Assembly: GCF_902859935.1 (NCBI RefSeq)
Contig: NZ_CADIKI010000009.1
Coordinates: 248,001 to 312,000 of the forward strand
DNA: 64,000 nt
Reading direction: 5' to 3'
Source of the DNA: Paraburkholderia fynbosensis
GTDB taxonomy: Bacteria > Pseudomonadota > Gammaproteobacteria > Burkholderiales > Burkholderiaceae
Of the stretch, positions 50,535 through 60,100 are shown piece after piece. How positions within the stretch are numbered: position 1 is the stretch's first letter; the number at the start of each line of letters is the position of its first letter. The position numbers were made by a program, and so were the translations under genes. The notes under the pieces were generated by a model. That model was given only the letters and a program-made list of their open reading frames with translations, was not told where the DNA came from and did no database searches.

Positions 50535-50767
50535 GGATCGTGCGTTTTGATGCGCCACCCGTCGAAAGAGAGGCACAAGGACAGCGCGAACTGGCAGCCG
50601 CCCGATACATTCCTGCTTTTCTCTTCCGGTCTATCCACCGTCGAAATAATTTCAACGGCGCACGCAACCTTTACGTGCGGGCTGCACGCACCCGTATCGA
50701 TCTTGCGCGAATCGAAGGAACGCGCGTTGCTCATCCTCAATGCATCCACCATTAGAGGAGTCATATC

Positions 50768-51274
50768 ATGCAAAACCAAACCCAAACCCAAGGCGCCGGC
50801 ATCGTCGGCAAGGGCCGCGCAAGCGCAGAAGGTCCCGGCCCGGACGTGATGGCAGCGGCCACGCTCGACGGCAACAAGGTGATCAGCAGCGACGGCGAGG
50901 ATATCGGCAAGATCAAGGACATCATGCTCGACGTCGGTTCGGGGCGCGTCGCTTATGCAGTGCTCTCCAGCGGCGGCTTCCTCGGCATCGGCGACAAGCT
51001 GCTGGCCATTCCGTGGCGGGCATTGACGCTCGACACCGACCAGAAATGCTTCGTGCTGAGCATGACCGCCGAAGGCGTGCGAAACGCCCCGGGCTTCGAC
51101 AAGGATCACTGGCCGTCGATGGCGGATCAGACCTGGGCCACGTCCGTGCATCAGTACTACGGCAGCGAGCCGTACTGGAGCCGCGATCGTTACGAGCTTG
51201 GCGACGATCTAGGCGCCGGCGAGATTCCTCCGGCTTCGTCGGACGCGCCCGAAGCCGGCGGCGTGAAGCTGTAA
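50768..51274 (+). CDS. PRC-barrel domain protein
   Basis: The 168-residue protein has the PRC-barrel motif: DGNKVISSDGEDIGKIKDIM, LDVGSGRVAYAVLSSGGFLG and DKLLAIPWRALTLD. A strong GAGGAG lies 9 nt upstream of ATG 50768. PRC-barrel proteins bind RNA or membranes or act in photosynthesis and ribosome maturation; in Burkholderia this stand-alone type is usually unassigned. It is in the same orientation as the topoisomerase gene. Confidence 0.88.
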   Translation: MQNQTQTQGAGIVGKGRASAEGPGPDVMAAATLDGNKVISSDGEDIGKIKDIMLDVGSGRVAYAVLSSGGFLGIGDKLLAIPWRALTLDTDQKCFVLSMTAEGVRNAPGFDKDHWPSMADQTWATSVHQYYGSEPYWSRDRYELGDDLGAGEIPPASSDAPEAGGVKL

Positions 51275-51473
51275 GCGCGGGCGTGCGGCGCGCGGGCAAT
51301 CGGGTGCCATCCGCCCGGCGTTGCACGCGCCCGCCTCGTCTCACCGCGCCGGCATGCCGCGAACCTCGCTGCCGGCGCGATTGACTGCACACGCCCCGGA
51401 TCGGGCGAAGGCGCGCACGCGTACGCCGCGCCGCGATCCAGGTACTCAAACCGTCCCCACAGAGGCAAAGCTC

Positions 51474-51881
51474 ATGGCCGCCCGCAAAGCCACCAGTAAG
51501 ACGAAACGCCCGGTCACACGCGGCAGGTCGGGACGCCCGCCCCGTCAGCGACACGCCCAGGCGCATGCCGCGCATCGCGCGAAGGCTGCGAAGTCAGGCG
51601 CACACAGTTCGCGCAAGTGGTCGCATCATGTGATGGAGACCAGCGACGCGATGGATATCGAACACGACATTTTCAAAAGCGGCAGCGCCGAGTCGATCGC
51701 GCAGTCGCTCAAGCGTTCGTCGACGCACAGCCGGCGGCGCAAGGGCACGCCATATCAATCGGCGATGTCGATGCTCAACTTCTACATCAATCGCGCCGGC
51801 AAGAATCTGCCGAAAACACGCCGCGCGACTTTAGAGCAGGCCAAGCGCAAACTGCGCGAAGCATTCGGCCGCGCGCCTTGA
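51474..51881 (+). CDS. DUF3175 family protein
   Basis: The 135-residue protein has a basic, disordered N-terminus (about 45 residues) followed by the DUF3175 domain: SSRKWSHHVMETSDAMDIEH, FKSGSAESIAQSLKRSSTHS, and SAMSMLNFYINRAGKNLPKT. ATG 51474 has AGAGG upstream. The function is unknown. A 13-bp tandem duplication (GCGCCTTGACATA at 51873-51885 and 51886-51898) covers the stop codon. Confidence 0.88.
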   Translation: MAARKATSKTKRPVTRGRSGRPPRQRHAQAHAAHRAKAAKSGAHSSRKWSHHVMETSDAMDIEHDIFKSGSAESIAQSLKRSSTHSRRRKGTPYQSAMSMLNFYINRAGKNLPKTRRATLEQAKRKLREAFGRAP

Positions 51882-51990
51882 CATAGCGCCTTGACATAGC
51901 GCATCCGCACGCACGCACGCCTCTTTCAACCGGCCGGCAGCCTGCCTCCGACATCGCGCGGAACACGCATGCCGGCGCTCACGGAAGCTC

Positions 51991-53310
51991 ATGCGCGAAA
52001 CTTCGTGGTTTCTCATCGTCGGCGCCGTACTCGTGTTCATGGGCCTGGCGGCAACGACCCTGCGGCGCCTGCCTGTCAGCGCCGCGATGTTCTACCTCGC
52101 GATCGGCTACGTGCTCGGGCTGCCCGGCATCGCGCTATTGCGCCTCGATATGGCCGCCGACGCGCATCTGCTGCGCACCGTCACCGAAGTCGCCCTGCTG
52201 GTCTCGCTGTTCGCGATCGGCTTGCGTCTGCGCCTCGGCGTACTGGAAAGGCTGTGGACCGTGCCGCTGCGCCTCGGCTTCCTTGCGATGCTGGCGACCA
52301 TTCCCCTGCTCACGCTGTTCGGCGTGTACCTTCTGCGTCTCGACTGGGGCCCCGCGCTGCTGCTCGCGTCGATTCTCGCGCCCACCGATCCGGTGCTCGC
52401 GCACGACGTGCAGGTCCACAATCCCGGCGATCATGACCTTCTGCGCTTTGCGCTGTCCGGCGAAGGCGGTCTGAACGACGGCATCGCGCTGCCCTTCGCG
52501 ATGCTCGGCCTCGCGCTCTGCGCGGCGCCCGCCGGTCAGGGCGCCGAGCTGCTGAACCTGAAGCTCGCGGCCGGCATGGTGTGGGGCGTAGCGGGCGCGA
52601 TCGGGATCGGCGGCGCACTCGGCTGGGCGACCACGCACGCGGTGGCCTGGCTGCGCATGCGTCATGCACAGGCGCTCGGTCTCGAAGGCTTTTTCGCGCT
52701 CGGTCTGATCGAGCTGTCGTTCGGCGCCGCGCAACTCGCGCACACCTACGGCTTTCTCGCGGTATTCGCCGCGGGCGTCGCGATGCGCCGTGTCGAACAT
52801 CGCGCGAGCGGTGGTCAGTCGCCGCGTCAAAGGCTCGGCACGGTCGATGCCGAAGACGTCGACGCGACCGCGGCCAATCCGAGCAAAGCGCACGCATATA
52901 TGACGGAGTCGGTGCTCGGCTTCACGATCGAACTCGAAAGCATCGCCGAGGTGGCTGCGATGGCGATGGTCGGCAATGTGCTCGCCACTCTGCAGCCGGC
53001 GCTGTTCACCTGGCATACTGCGGCGTTGTGCGTCGCGCTGTTCCTGATCGTGCGGCCGGTGTCGGTGGAGCTGTCCTTGCTCGGCTCGAGCGCGACGCCC
53101 GCGCAGCGGCGTCTGATGAGCTGGTTCGGCATACGCGGCATCGGTTCGTTCTACTATCTTGCGTTCGCGCTCGAACACGGCTCGGCCGACGACGTCATGC
53201 CGCTGATGCCGCTCACGCTCGCGGTGATCACGGCGTCGGTGGTGATCCACGGCGTGTCGGCGACGCCGTTGATGAACTGGTATCGCCGGTTGCGCAGCGG
53301 CGAGAAGTGA
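51991..53310 (+). CDS. CPA1-type sodium/proton antiporter family protein
   Basis: The 439-residue protein has about 12 membrane helices. CPA1 features include LLVSLFAIGLRLRLGVLERL, the ion-site helix SILAPTDPVLAHDVQVHN (conserved TDP), the second site FALSGEGGLNDGIALP and the late motif WFGIRGIGSFYYLAFAL. It exchanges monovalent cations for protons at the inner membrane. ATG 51991 has GGAAG 6 nt upstream. It is followed at 104 bp by a FUSC-type gene. Confidence 0.9.
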   Translation: MRETSWFLIVGAVLVFMGLAATTLRRLPVSAAMFYLAIGYVLGLPGIALLRLDMAADAHLLRTVTEVALLVSLFAIGLRLRLGVLERLWTVPLRLGFLAMLATIPLLTLFGVYLLRLDWGPALLLASILAPTDPVLAHDVQVHNPGDHDLLRFALSGEGGLNDGIALPFAMLGLALCAAPAGQGAELLNLKLAAGMVWGVAGAIGIGGALGWATTHAVAWLRMRHAQALGLEGFFALGLIELSFGAAQLAHTYGFLAVFAAGVAMRRVEHRASGGQSPRQRLGTVDAEDVDATAANPSKAHAYMTESVLGFTIELESIAEVAAMAMVGNVLATLQPALFTWHTAALCVALFLIVRPVSVELSLLGSSATPAQRRLMSWFGIRGIGSFYYLAFALEHGSADDVMPLMPLTLAVITASVVIHGVSATPLMNWYRRLRSGEK

Positions 53311-53413
53311 TCATGGAAGCGATGAGTTTGATGGCGCGGCGCGATCCACTCGCCGTGAAACTGGAGTCGCTAGAATACGGGACCTTCATGCCACGGCGAG
53401 ACGCTCCCCTTCG

Positions 53414-53986
53414 ATGACTCCACCCGACGACTCACGACGCACCGCACGGGCAAGCGCGGCCAACTCGCTGTTCGCTTTCCTCAAGACGCTGCCGCTCGGC
53501 GACCGGCTGATCGAAGGCGGCTTCATGGCCGTGCAGGCTGTCGCGGGCGCAAGCCTCGCTTTCGGGATTGGCCGCGCGCTGCATACCGAACAGGCGTTCT
53601 GGGCCGCGATTACCGCAATCGCGGTGAGCCAGCATAGTTATATCGACACCCGCAAGCTGTCGCGCGATCAATTTATTGGCGCGATGGTCGGCGGCATCTG
53701 CGGTCTCGCCGGCGCATTGCTCGGGCAGGGACACTTCGCGGCGTATGCAGCCACGGTGGCGGCGGCGATCGTAATCTGCTGGATCGTGAATGTAGGCAGC
53801 GCGGCGCGGCTGGGCGGCATCACCGCGACCATCATGCTGCTGGTGCCGGGCATGGGGTCCGCGTGGGACACCGCGTTGCTGCGGCTCGGCGAAGTAACGA
53901 TCGGCACGATCTGCGCGCTGCTGGTCGCCTGGCTGATGGCCCGCATCGAGCAGCGCTGGCTCGGCAATCCCGACGCGCCGCGCTAG
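53414..53986 (+). CDS. FUSC-family inner-membrane protein
   Basis: The 190-residue protein has five or six membrane helices and resembles the aromatic-acid-exporter/FUSC family: GGFMAVQAVAGASLAFGIGR, AAITAIAVSQHSYIDTRKLS, and DQFIGAMVGGICGLAGALLG. Full AaeB-type exporters are about 650 residues; this short form holds only one membrane half. It overlaps the convergent AraC-type regulator by 4 bp. The substrate is unknown. Confidence 0.82.
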   Translation: MTPPDDSRRTARASAANSLFAFLKTLPLGDRLIEGGFMAVQAVAGASLAFGIGRALHTEQAFWAAITAIAVSQHSYIDTRKLSRDQFIGAMVGGICGLAGALLGQGHFAAYAATVAAAIVICWIVNVGSAARLGGITATIMLLVPGMGSAWDTALLRLGEVTIGTICALLVAWLMARIEQRWLGNPDAPR

Positions 53987-55059
53987 CCTTCCTGCCCGAC
54001 GCCCTGCGGCTCGTGCGGCTGACGCCGGTAACGGCCCGGCGTCACGCCGACACTCTGCGCAAACGCCTTGCCGAACGCGGCCTCCGACTGATAGCCGACC
54101 GCTTCGCCGATCTCCGCCGCGCTGCGTTGGGTGCGCCGCAGCAAATCGCACGCGATGGTCATGCGAATCTGCGTGAGGAAGTCCATCACGGTCGCGCCCG
54201 CGCGCTCGTTGAAGCGGCGCGCGAAGGTCGCGCGGGACATCGCCGCGAGTTCGCCGAGTTCGGCGATCGTCCATGCCCGTTCGGGCGCGCAAAACATGCC
54301 CTGTACGGATGCCCCAAGGCGCGCGTCGGCAAGCAGCGCCAGCACGCCGGCGTTCGCTGCGTTGCGCTCGCCATACACGCGCAGCGCCATTGCGAACAGC
54401 GCCTGGCTCAGGGCGGTCACGATCGCGAGCGCGCCCGGCTGACGACGCGACGCTTCATCGCGCATCACGCCGATCACGGCCTGCAATGCACCAAGGGTCG
54501 GCGCGCCGCCCAGCGACACATGAAACGGGTCGGGCAGCGCGTTCAGCAGCAACGCGGATGAACCGGGCGCATAGACGAAGCGGCCGCAGAGCAGATCGAC
54601 GCCGGGGGTTTCAATGGGCTGGTCCGCGCTGGTTCGGCGATCTTGGCGGCTGGCGTCCGGTTCGCTGACGGGGGGCTTGTTGCCATCGCGCGTCTGCCGG
54701 TCTTTATCAGGCTCGCTGCTGTTTTCGCTATCACCCGCAGTACCGCGGCCGTCGTTGCGGCGCAAAGGCAGCATGCCGTCATGACCCGTCGTCAGCGGCG
54801 CGCCGCCGTCCGAGCGCTGCATATCGCGCACGCGATGCGCGCCGCCGCGCGGGAACAGCATGAAATCACCGGCCTGCAATGGCACCTGCATGCCCTCGGC
54901 GGTTTCGATCAGACATGCGCCGCCAAGCACCAGATGAAACGGCGCGATGCCCGCTTCCATCGGCGCATGATCGACGTCGAACGCGCCCGAGAGCAGGCAG
55001 CGCAGATCGAGGCTGGCTTGCGGCCTCGCAAGGTCGATCAGTCGGCTGAGCGTGTCCAT
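53983..55059 (-). CDS. AraC-family transcriptional regulator with cupin sensor
   Basis: The 358-residue protein has an N-terminal AraC-binding cupin (residues 1-165; GDFMLFPRGGAHRV). An unusual hydrophilic insert of about 60 residues (residues 90-150, Asp/Arg/Ser rich, likely disordered) sits inside it. Two C-terminal HTH motifs complete it (AMSRATFARRFNERAGATV and GYQSEAAFGKAFAQSVGVTP). It is divergent from the AhpD-like gene across 116 bp and probably regulates it. Confidence 0.88.
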   Translation of the reverse strand: MDTLSRLIDLARPQASLDLRCLLSGAFDVDHAPMEAGIAPFHLVLGGACLIETAEGMQVPLQAGDFMLFPRGGAHRVRDMQRSDGGAPLTTGHDGMLPLRRNDGRGTAGDSENSSEPDKDRQTRDGNKPPVSEPDASRQDRRTSADQPIETPGVDLLCGRFVYAPGSSALLLNALPDPFHVSLGGAPTLGALQAVIGVMRDEASRRQPGALAIVTALSQALFAMALRVYGERNAANAGVLALLADARLGASVQGMFCAPERAWTIAELGELAAMSRATFARRFNERAGATVMDFLTQIRMTIACDLLRRTQRSAAEIGEAVGYQSEAAFGKAFAQSVGVTPGRYRRQPHEPQGVGQEG

Positions 55060-55175
55060 GAGACGTGCGCGCTAAAAGTTGAGCCCAGCGAGTATTCAGG
55101 ATATCGCGGCGCAGCGCAATACTGTGTCCCACGACGCCGGCGCCCGCCGACGCCAGCACACAAAGGAGCACTGCC

Positions 55176-55544
55176 ATGTTGAACTGGATCGATTACCGCA
55201 AAGCACTGTCCGGCCGCATCGGCGAGATTGCGAAACTGTCGCCGGATACCGTGAGAGCCTATCAGACGATGTCGAGCGCCGGTCAGAAAGCCGACCTGCT
55301 CGGCGCCAAAACGCGCGAGCTGATTTCGCTCGCGGTAGCGGTCAGCCTGCGTTGTGACGGTTGTATTACCGTGCACACGGCTGAAGCGTTGAAGCACGGT
55401 GCGACCCGCGAGGAAATCGCCGAAGCGCTCGGCGTGGCGGTCGCAATGAACGCGGGCGCGACGATGGTGTATTCGGCTCGGACGATGGACGCCGTGGCTG
55501 CATATACGGCTGACGCCAATAAGGGAAACGAAGCGGCGGGTTGA
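55176..55544 (+). CDS. Carboxymuconolactone decarboxylase/AhpD-like protein
   Basis: The 122-residue protein has the AhpD core with redox motif CDGCITVHTAEALKHGAT (CxxC plus the downstream His), which supports a peroxidase-linked thiol role rather than decarboxylation. AAGGAG lies 7 nt before ATG 55176. It is divergent from the AraC regulator, a frequent pairing. It could use electrophiles or peroxides as cues; this is inference. Confidence 0.88.
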   Translation: MLNWIDYRKALSGRIGEIAKLSPDTVRAYQTMSSAGQKADLLGAKTRELISLAVAVSLRCDGCITVHTAEALKHGATREEIAEALGVAVAMNAGATMVYSARTMDAVAAYTADANKGNEAAG

Positions 55545-55711
55545 TGAGCGGCGGTACGTGTCGCGACCCGCGCCGCGCTGGCCGCAGGGTGTTGCGGTCA
55601 GCGCGGCGCGCGTCGTGTCGCGGCGCGTCGAGGCAGGCTATGCTCGCGCGACGTCTGGCGGCGCACGGCGCGACAACAGATTCGGCGCGCGCCTTGACAT
55701 TGGCGCCGCAA

Positions 55712-56761
55712 TCACCCTGCCTGGCGCGTCTGCGCCAACTGCGTACGACGCCCTTCCCCCTGACGCGCCAGCATCCACCCCGGATACTCCGCGGGCAGCA
55801 CGCTGACCTGATCGAGCTTCGCCAGTTCTTCTGCGCTGAGCGTCACCTTCGTGGCCGCGATGTTGTCATCGAGTTGCTCGACCCGCTTCGCGCCGACGAT
55901 CACCGAACTCACCACGCGCTGGTGCAGCAGCCACGCGAGCGCGATCTGCGCCACCGACACCCGCTTCGCCGTCGCGATCTCGCGCATCGCGTCGATACAG
56001 TCATACGCCCGCTCGCGATTGACCGGCGGAAAATCGAAACTCGTGCGCCGGCTGCCCGCCTCGCCCTGCTGCTCGCGTCCATATTTGCCGCTCAGCAGTC
56101 CGCCCGCAAGCGGACTCCATACCATCAGCCCAAGGCCCTCGCTCTGGAGCATCGGCACGAGTTCGCGCTCGAGGTCCCGGCCCGCGAGCGTGTAATACGC
56201 CTGCAGCGTTTCGAAGCGGGCCAGCCCGAGGCGTTCCGCGATGCCGAGCGCTTTCACGATCTGCCACGCGGCCCAGTTCGACACGCCCACATACCGCACG
56301 TGACCGTGCTGCACCAGCGTATCGAGCGCGCGCACGGTCTCTTCGATCGGCGTGGCCGGGTCGAAGCCGTGGATCTGATAGAGATCCACGTGATCGAGTT
56401 GCAAACGCTTCAAGCTCGCCTTCACGCCGTCGATGATGTGGTAACGCGATGCGCCCCGCGCGTTCGGAAACTCGCCGGTCGGGCCGAAGACTTTGGTCGC
56501 CACCACGACCTTGTCGCGCGGCACCTTGAGGTTCTTCAACGCCTGGCCAGTGATCTGTTCGGACAGGCCGTCCGCGTAGACGTCGGCCGTGTCGATGAAA
56601 TTGATGCCCGCGTCGAGCGCCCGTCCGACCAGCCGTTGCGCGTCGCCCTGCTGCAGATCGCCGATCTGTTTCCAGATGCCGTCGCCCCCGCCGAAGGTCA
56701 TCGTGCCCAGACACAGTTCTGAAACAAACACACCGGTACGGCCTAGCTGGTTGTATCGCAT
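55712..56761 (-). CDS. Aldo/keto reductase
   Basis: The 349-residue TIM-barrel oxidoreductase has family motifs: LGTMTFGGG, INFIDTADVYADGLSEQITG (catalytic Asp and Tyr), VVVATKVFGPTGEFPNARG (catalytic Lys), LYQIHGFDP (His) and SVIVGAKRVEQLDDNI. It reduces carbonyls with NADPH; the substrate is unknown. The longer frame to 57319 has no similarity. It stands alone, with its stop facing the AhpD-like gene across 167 bp. Confidence 0.93.
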   Translation of the reverse strand: MRYNQLGRTGVFVSELCLGTMTFGGGDGIWKQIGDLQQGDAQRLVGRALDAGINFIDTADVYADGLSEQITGQALKNLKVPRDKVVVATKVFGPTGEFPNARGASRYHIIDGVKASLKRLQLDHVDLYQIHGFDPATPIEETVRALDTLVQHGHVRYVGVSNWAAWQIVKALGIAERLGLARFETLQAYYTLAGRDLERELVPMLQSEGLGLMVWSPLAGGLLSGKYGREQQGEAGSRRTSFDFPPVNRERAYDCIDAMREIATAKRVSVAQIALAWLLHQRVVSSVIVGAKRVEQLDDNIAATKVTLSAEELAKLDQVSVLPAEYPGWMLARQGEGRRTQLAQTRQAG

Positions 56762-57156
56762 CGTCGAAACTCCATCGTTGTGTTCGTGAAGGGGAGGCGT
56801 AGAGAGTACTGCAATTGACGCGATCGAGCAGAGCGCGCGGCGGACGTTTATGGGCCACACGTAGGCCTCTTTTTTCAAACGGCTTACGATTCGCACGGGG
56901 TGATGGAGAAGTGATCCCATGAGCTTCACGCATCGATGATGCGTTAAACATGACGCGCCTGAGCCTCCGCTGGGCTCGTGTCTTGCAACCGGCCCAAACG
57001 GCAAACACGCGACAACCGCGCAGCAGAATTGCCGGTACGCACGCTGGCTGACTCCGGCCCGGCTATCAGCACCCATTCCCCGGCAAAGCCCGTCAAAACC
57101 TGCGAGACTGACGACTGCGCTTCGCAACCGGTCGCCGTTTTCGACGTCCTCTGGAT
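56762..57156. other. Intergenic region, no gene seen
   Basis: These 395 bp separate two divergently transcribed genes (aldo/keto reductase and lhr). They hold no convincing ORF; promoters for both should be here but none is clear. Confidence 0.45.
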
Positions 57157-60100
57157 ATGGCACGCCACGCCCCCATCTACGCAAGCATGACTTCGGCCAC
57201 GACTTCCGCCGCGCTGGACGCGGCTTCCGGTTCCACGGCGGTGCATTGCGCCGCGGATCAGGCTTCGCCTCCCTCGACGCACCGCGCGCTGGACGACTTC
57301 CACCCGGCAGTCGCCGCATGGTTCCTCAAGACCTTCCCCGCCCCGACCGACGCGCAAGCCGCCGCATGGCCGCAGATTCGCCGGGGCCGCTCGACGCTCG
57401 TGGCCGCGCCGACCGGCTCGGGCAAAACGCTCACCGCGTTCCTCTCCGCACTCGACGATCTGGTCCAGCAAGGCCTCGCCAACGGCGGCGCATTGCCCGA
57501 TGAAACGCTGGTGGTCTACGTATCGCCGCTGAAGGCGCTCTCCAACGACATCCGCCTGAACCTGCAGTTGCCGCTGCAAGGCATCGCCGCCGAACTCGAC
57601 GCGCGCGGGCTGCCGCCCCTCGATATCCGCACGGCCGTGCGTACCGGCGACACCACGCAGCAGGAACGCAACGCGCTGAAAAAGCGCGCGCCGCATATTC
57701 TCGTGACCACGCCGGAATCGCTGTACGTGCTGCTCGGTTCGGACTCGGGCCGGCGCATGCTCGCGACGGTGCGCACGGTGATCGTCGACGAGATCCATGC
57801 ACTCGCCGGCAGCAAGCGCGGCAGCCACCTCGCGCTCAGCCTCGAACGCCTGGACGCGCTGTGCCAGCGGAATTTGCCTCGCATCGGCCTGTCGGCGACG
57901 CAAAAGCCGGTGAGCGCGGTCGCGCGTTTTCTCGTGGGCGGCGCGAGCATCGATAGCGGCATCCCCGCCGACTGCGCGATCGTCGACGTGGGCCACGTTC
58001 GCGCGCGCGATCTCGCGCTCGACATTCCACCGATACCGCTCGAAGCGGTGATGCCCAACGAAGTATGGGAACGCGTCTACGACCGCCTCGCCGAACTCGT
58101 CGCGATGCACCGAACCACGCTGGTATTCGTCAACACGCGGCGCATGGCCGAGCGCGTCGCGCGTCATCTGACCGAGCGGCTCGACAAGGAAATCGTCGCC
58201 GCGCATCACGGCAGCCTCGCGAAGGAACATCGCTTCGACGCCGAGCAACGCCTGAAACGCGGTGAGTTGCGCGTGCTGATCGCCACCGCTTCGCTGGAAC
58301 TCGGCATCGATATCGGCGACGTCGATCTCGTCTGCCAGATGGGTTCACCACGGGCAATCGCGCCGTTCCTGCAACGCGTCGGACGCTCGGGGCATCACGT
58401 GGGCGGCATGCCCAAAGGGCGGCTCTTTCCCACCTCGCGCGACGATCTGATCGAATGCGCGGCGCTCCTTGACTGCGTGCGGCGCGGCGAACTGGACGCG
58501 CTGCGCATTCCGCGCGCGCCGCTCGATGTGCTCGCGCAGCAGATCGTCGCCGAAGTGTCGAGCGCCGAGTGGAGCGAGGACGCGCTGTTCGCGATGCTGC
58601 GGCGCGCGGCGCCGTACGCGGACCTCGAACGTGACCAGTACGACGCGGTGCTGCGCATGCTCGCCGAGGGCTACACGAGCCGCAATGGTCCGCGCGGCGC
58701 CTACGTGCATCGCGACGTGGTGAGCGGCACGCTGCGCGGCCGGCGCGGCGGCAAGCTGGTCGCGCTCACGTCGGGCGGCACGATTCCCGAGAACGCGGAC
58801 TACGCGGTGGTGCTCGAACCACAGGCAATCAACATCGGCACTGTCAACGAGGATTTCGCGGTCGAGAGTCTCGCGGGCGACGTGTTCCAGCTTGGCAATG
58901 CGTCGTACCGGATTCTGCGCATCGAGAGCGGGCGCGTGCGGGTCGAGGACGCGCACGGGCAGCCGCCGAATATTCCGTTCTGGCTCGGCGAGGCGCCGGG
59001 GCGCAGCGATGAGCTGTCGTTCGCGGTCGCGCGCTTGCGCGCGGAGATCGCGCGTCGGCTCGAGGGGGAGGATCTTGACGCGGCGGCAAGCGCAAAAGTG
59101 CGCGCGGTGCAAGCGAGCACCGGCGCGGCGACGCGAGCCAAAGCCAAAGCGAAAAGCACAGCCGAAGCACATGCAGAAGGCAACGCAGAAGCAGCCCGCG
59201 GGCGCAGCACCCTAACCGAGCGCGCGACGACAACCGCGCCTACACGCCTCGCCCCGCAAAACCCCGCGCCGAGCGCCGAGTCCATCTCCGCCCGCATCGA
59301 CCACGCCATCGACTGGCTAATCGACACGCTGGATCTCGACGAACCCGCCGCGCGCCAGATCGTCGATTACCTCGCGCGAGCCCGCGCGGCGCTCGGTGTG
59401 CTGCCCACGCAGAATACGCTGGTGATGGAGCGCTTTTTCGACGAATCCGGCGGCACGCAGCTCGTCATCCACGCGCCCTTCGGCAGCCGCGTGAACCGCG
59501 CGTGGGGGCTCGCGTTGCGCAAGCGCTTCTGCCGCACCTTCAATTTCGAACTGCAAGCGGCCGCCACCGAAGATGCGATCGTGCTGTCATTGACTGGCAG
59601 CCACTCGTTCGTACTGGACGACGTCTGGCGCTATCTGCATTCGAACAACGCCGAGCATCTGCTGATCCAGGCGCTGCTCGACGCGCCGCTGTTCGGTGTC
59701 CGCTGGCGCTGGAACGCGACCACCGCGCTCGGCCTGCCGCGCTATACCGGCGGGCGCAAAACCGCGCCGCAACTGCAGCGCATGCGCAGCGAAGACCTGC
59801 TTGCGAGCGTGTTTCCCGAGCAGGCCGCGTGTCTGGAGAACGTGGTCGGCGAACGTGAGCTGCCGCGTCATCCGTTAGTCGACCAAACCGTCGACGACTG
59901 TTTGCACGACGCGATGGACAGCGAACGCTGGCTCGCGCTGCTGCGCCGGATCGAACAGGGCGAAGTGCGGCTGGTCGCGCGCGATCTGCCCGCGCCCTCG
60001 CCGCTTGCCGCCGAAATCCTCAACGCGAAGCCCTATGCCTACCTCGACGACGCGCCGATCGAGGAACGCCGCACCCAAGCCGTGCTGAATCGCCGCTGGA

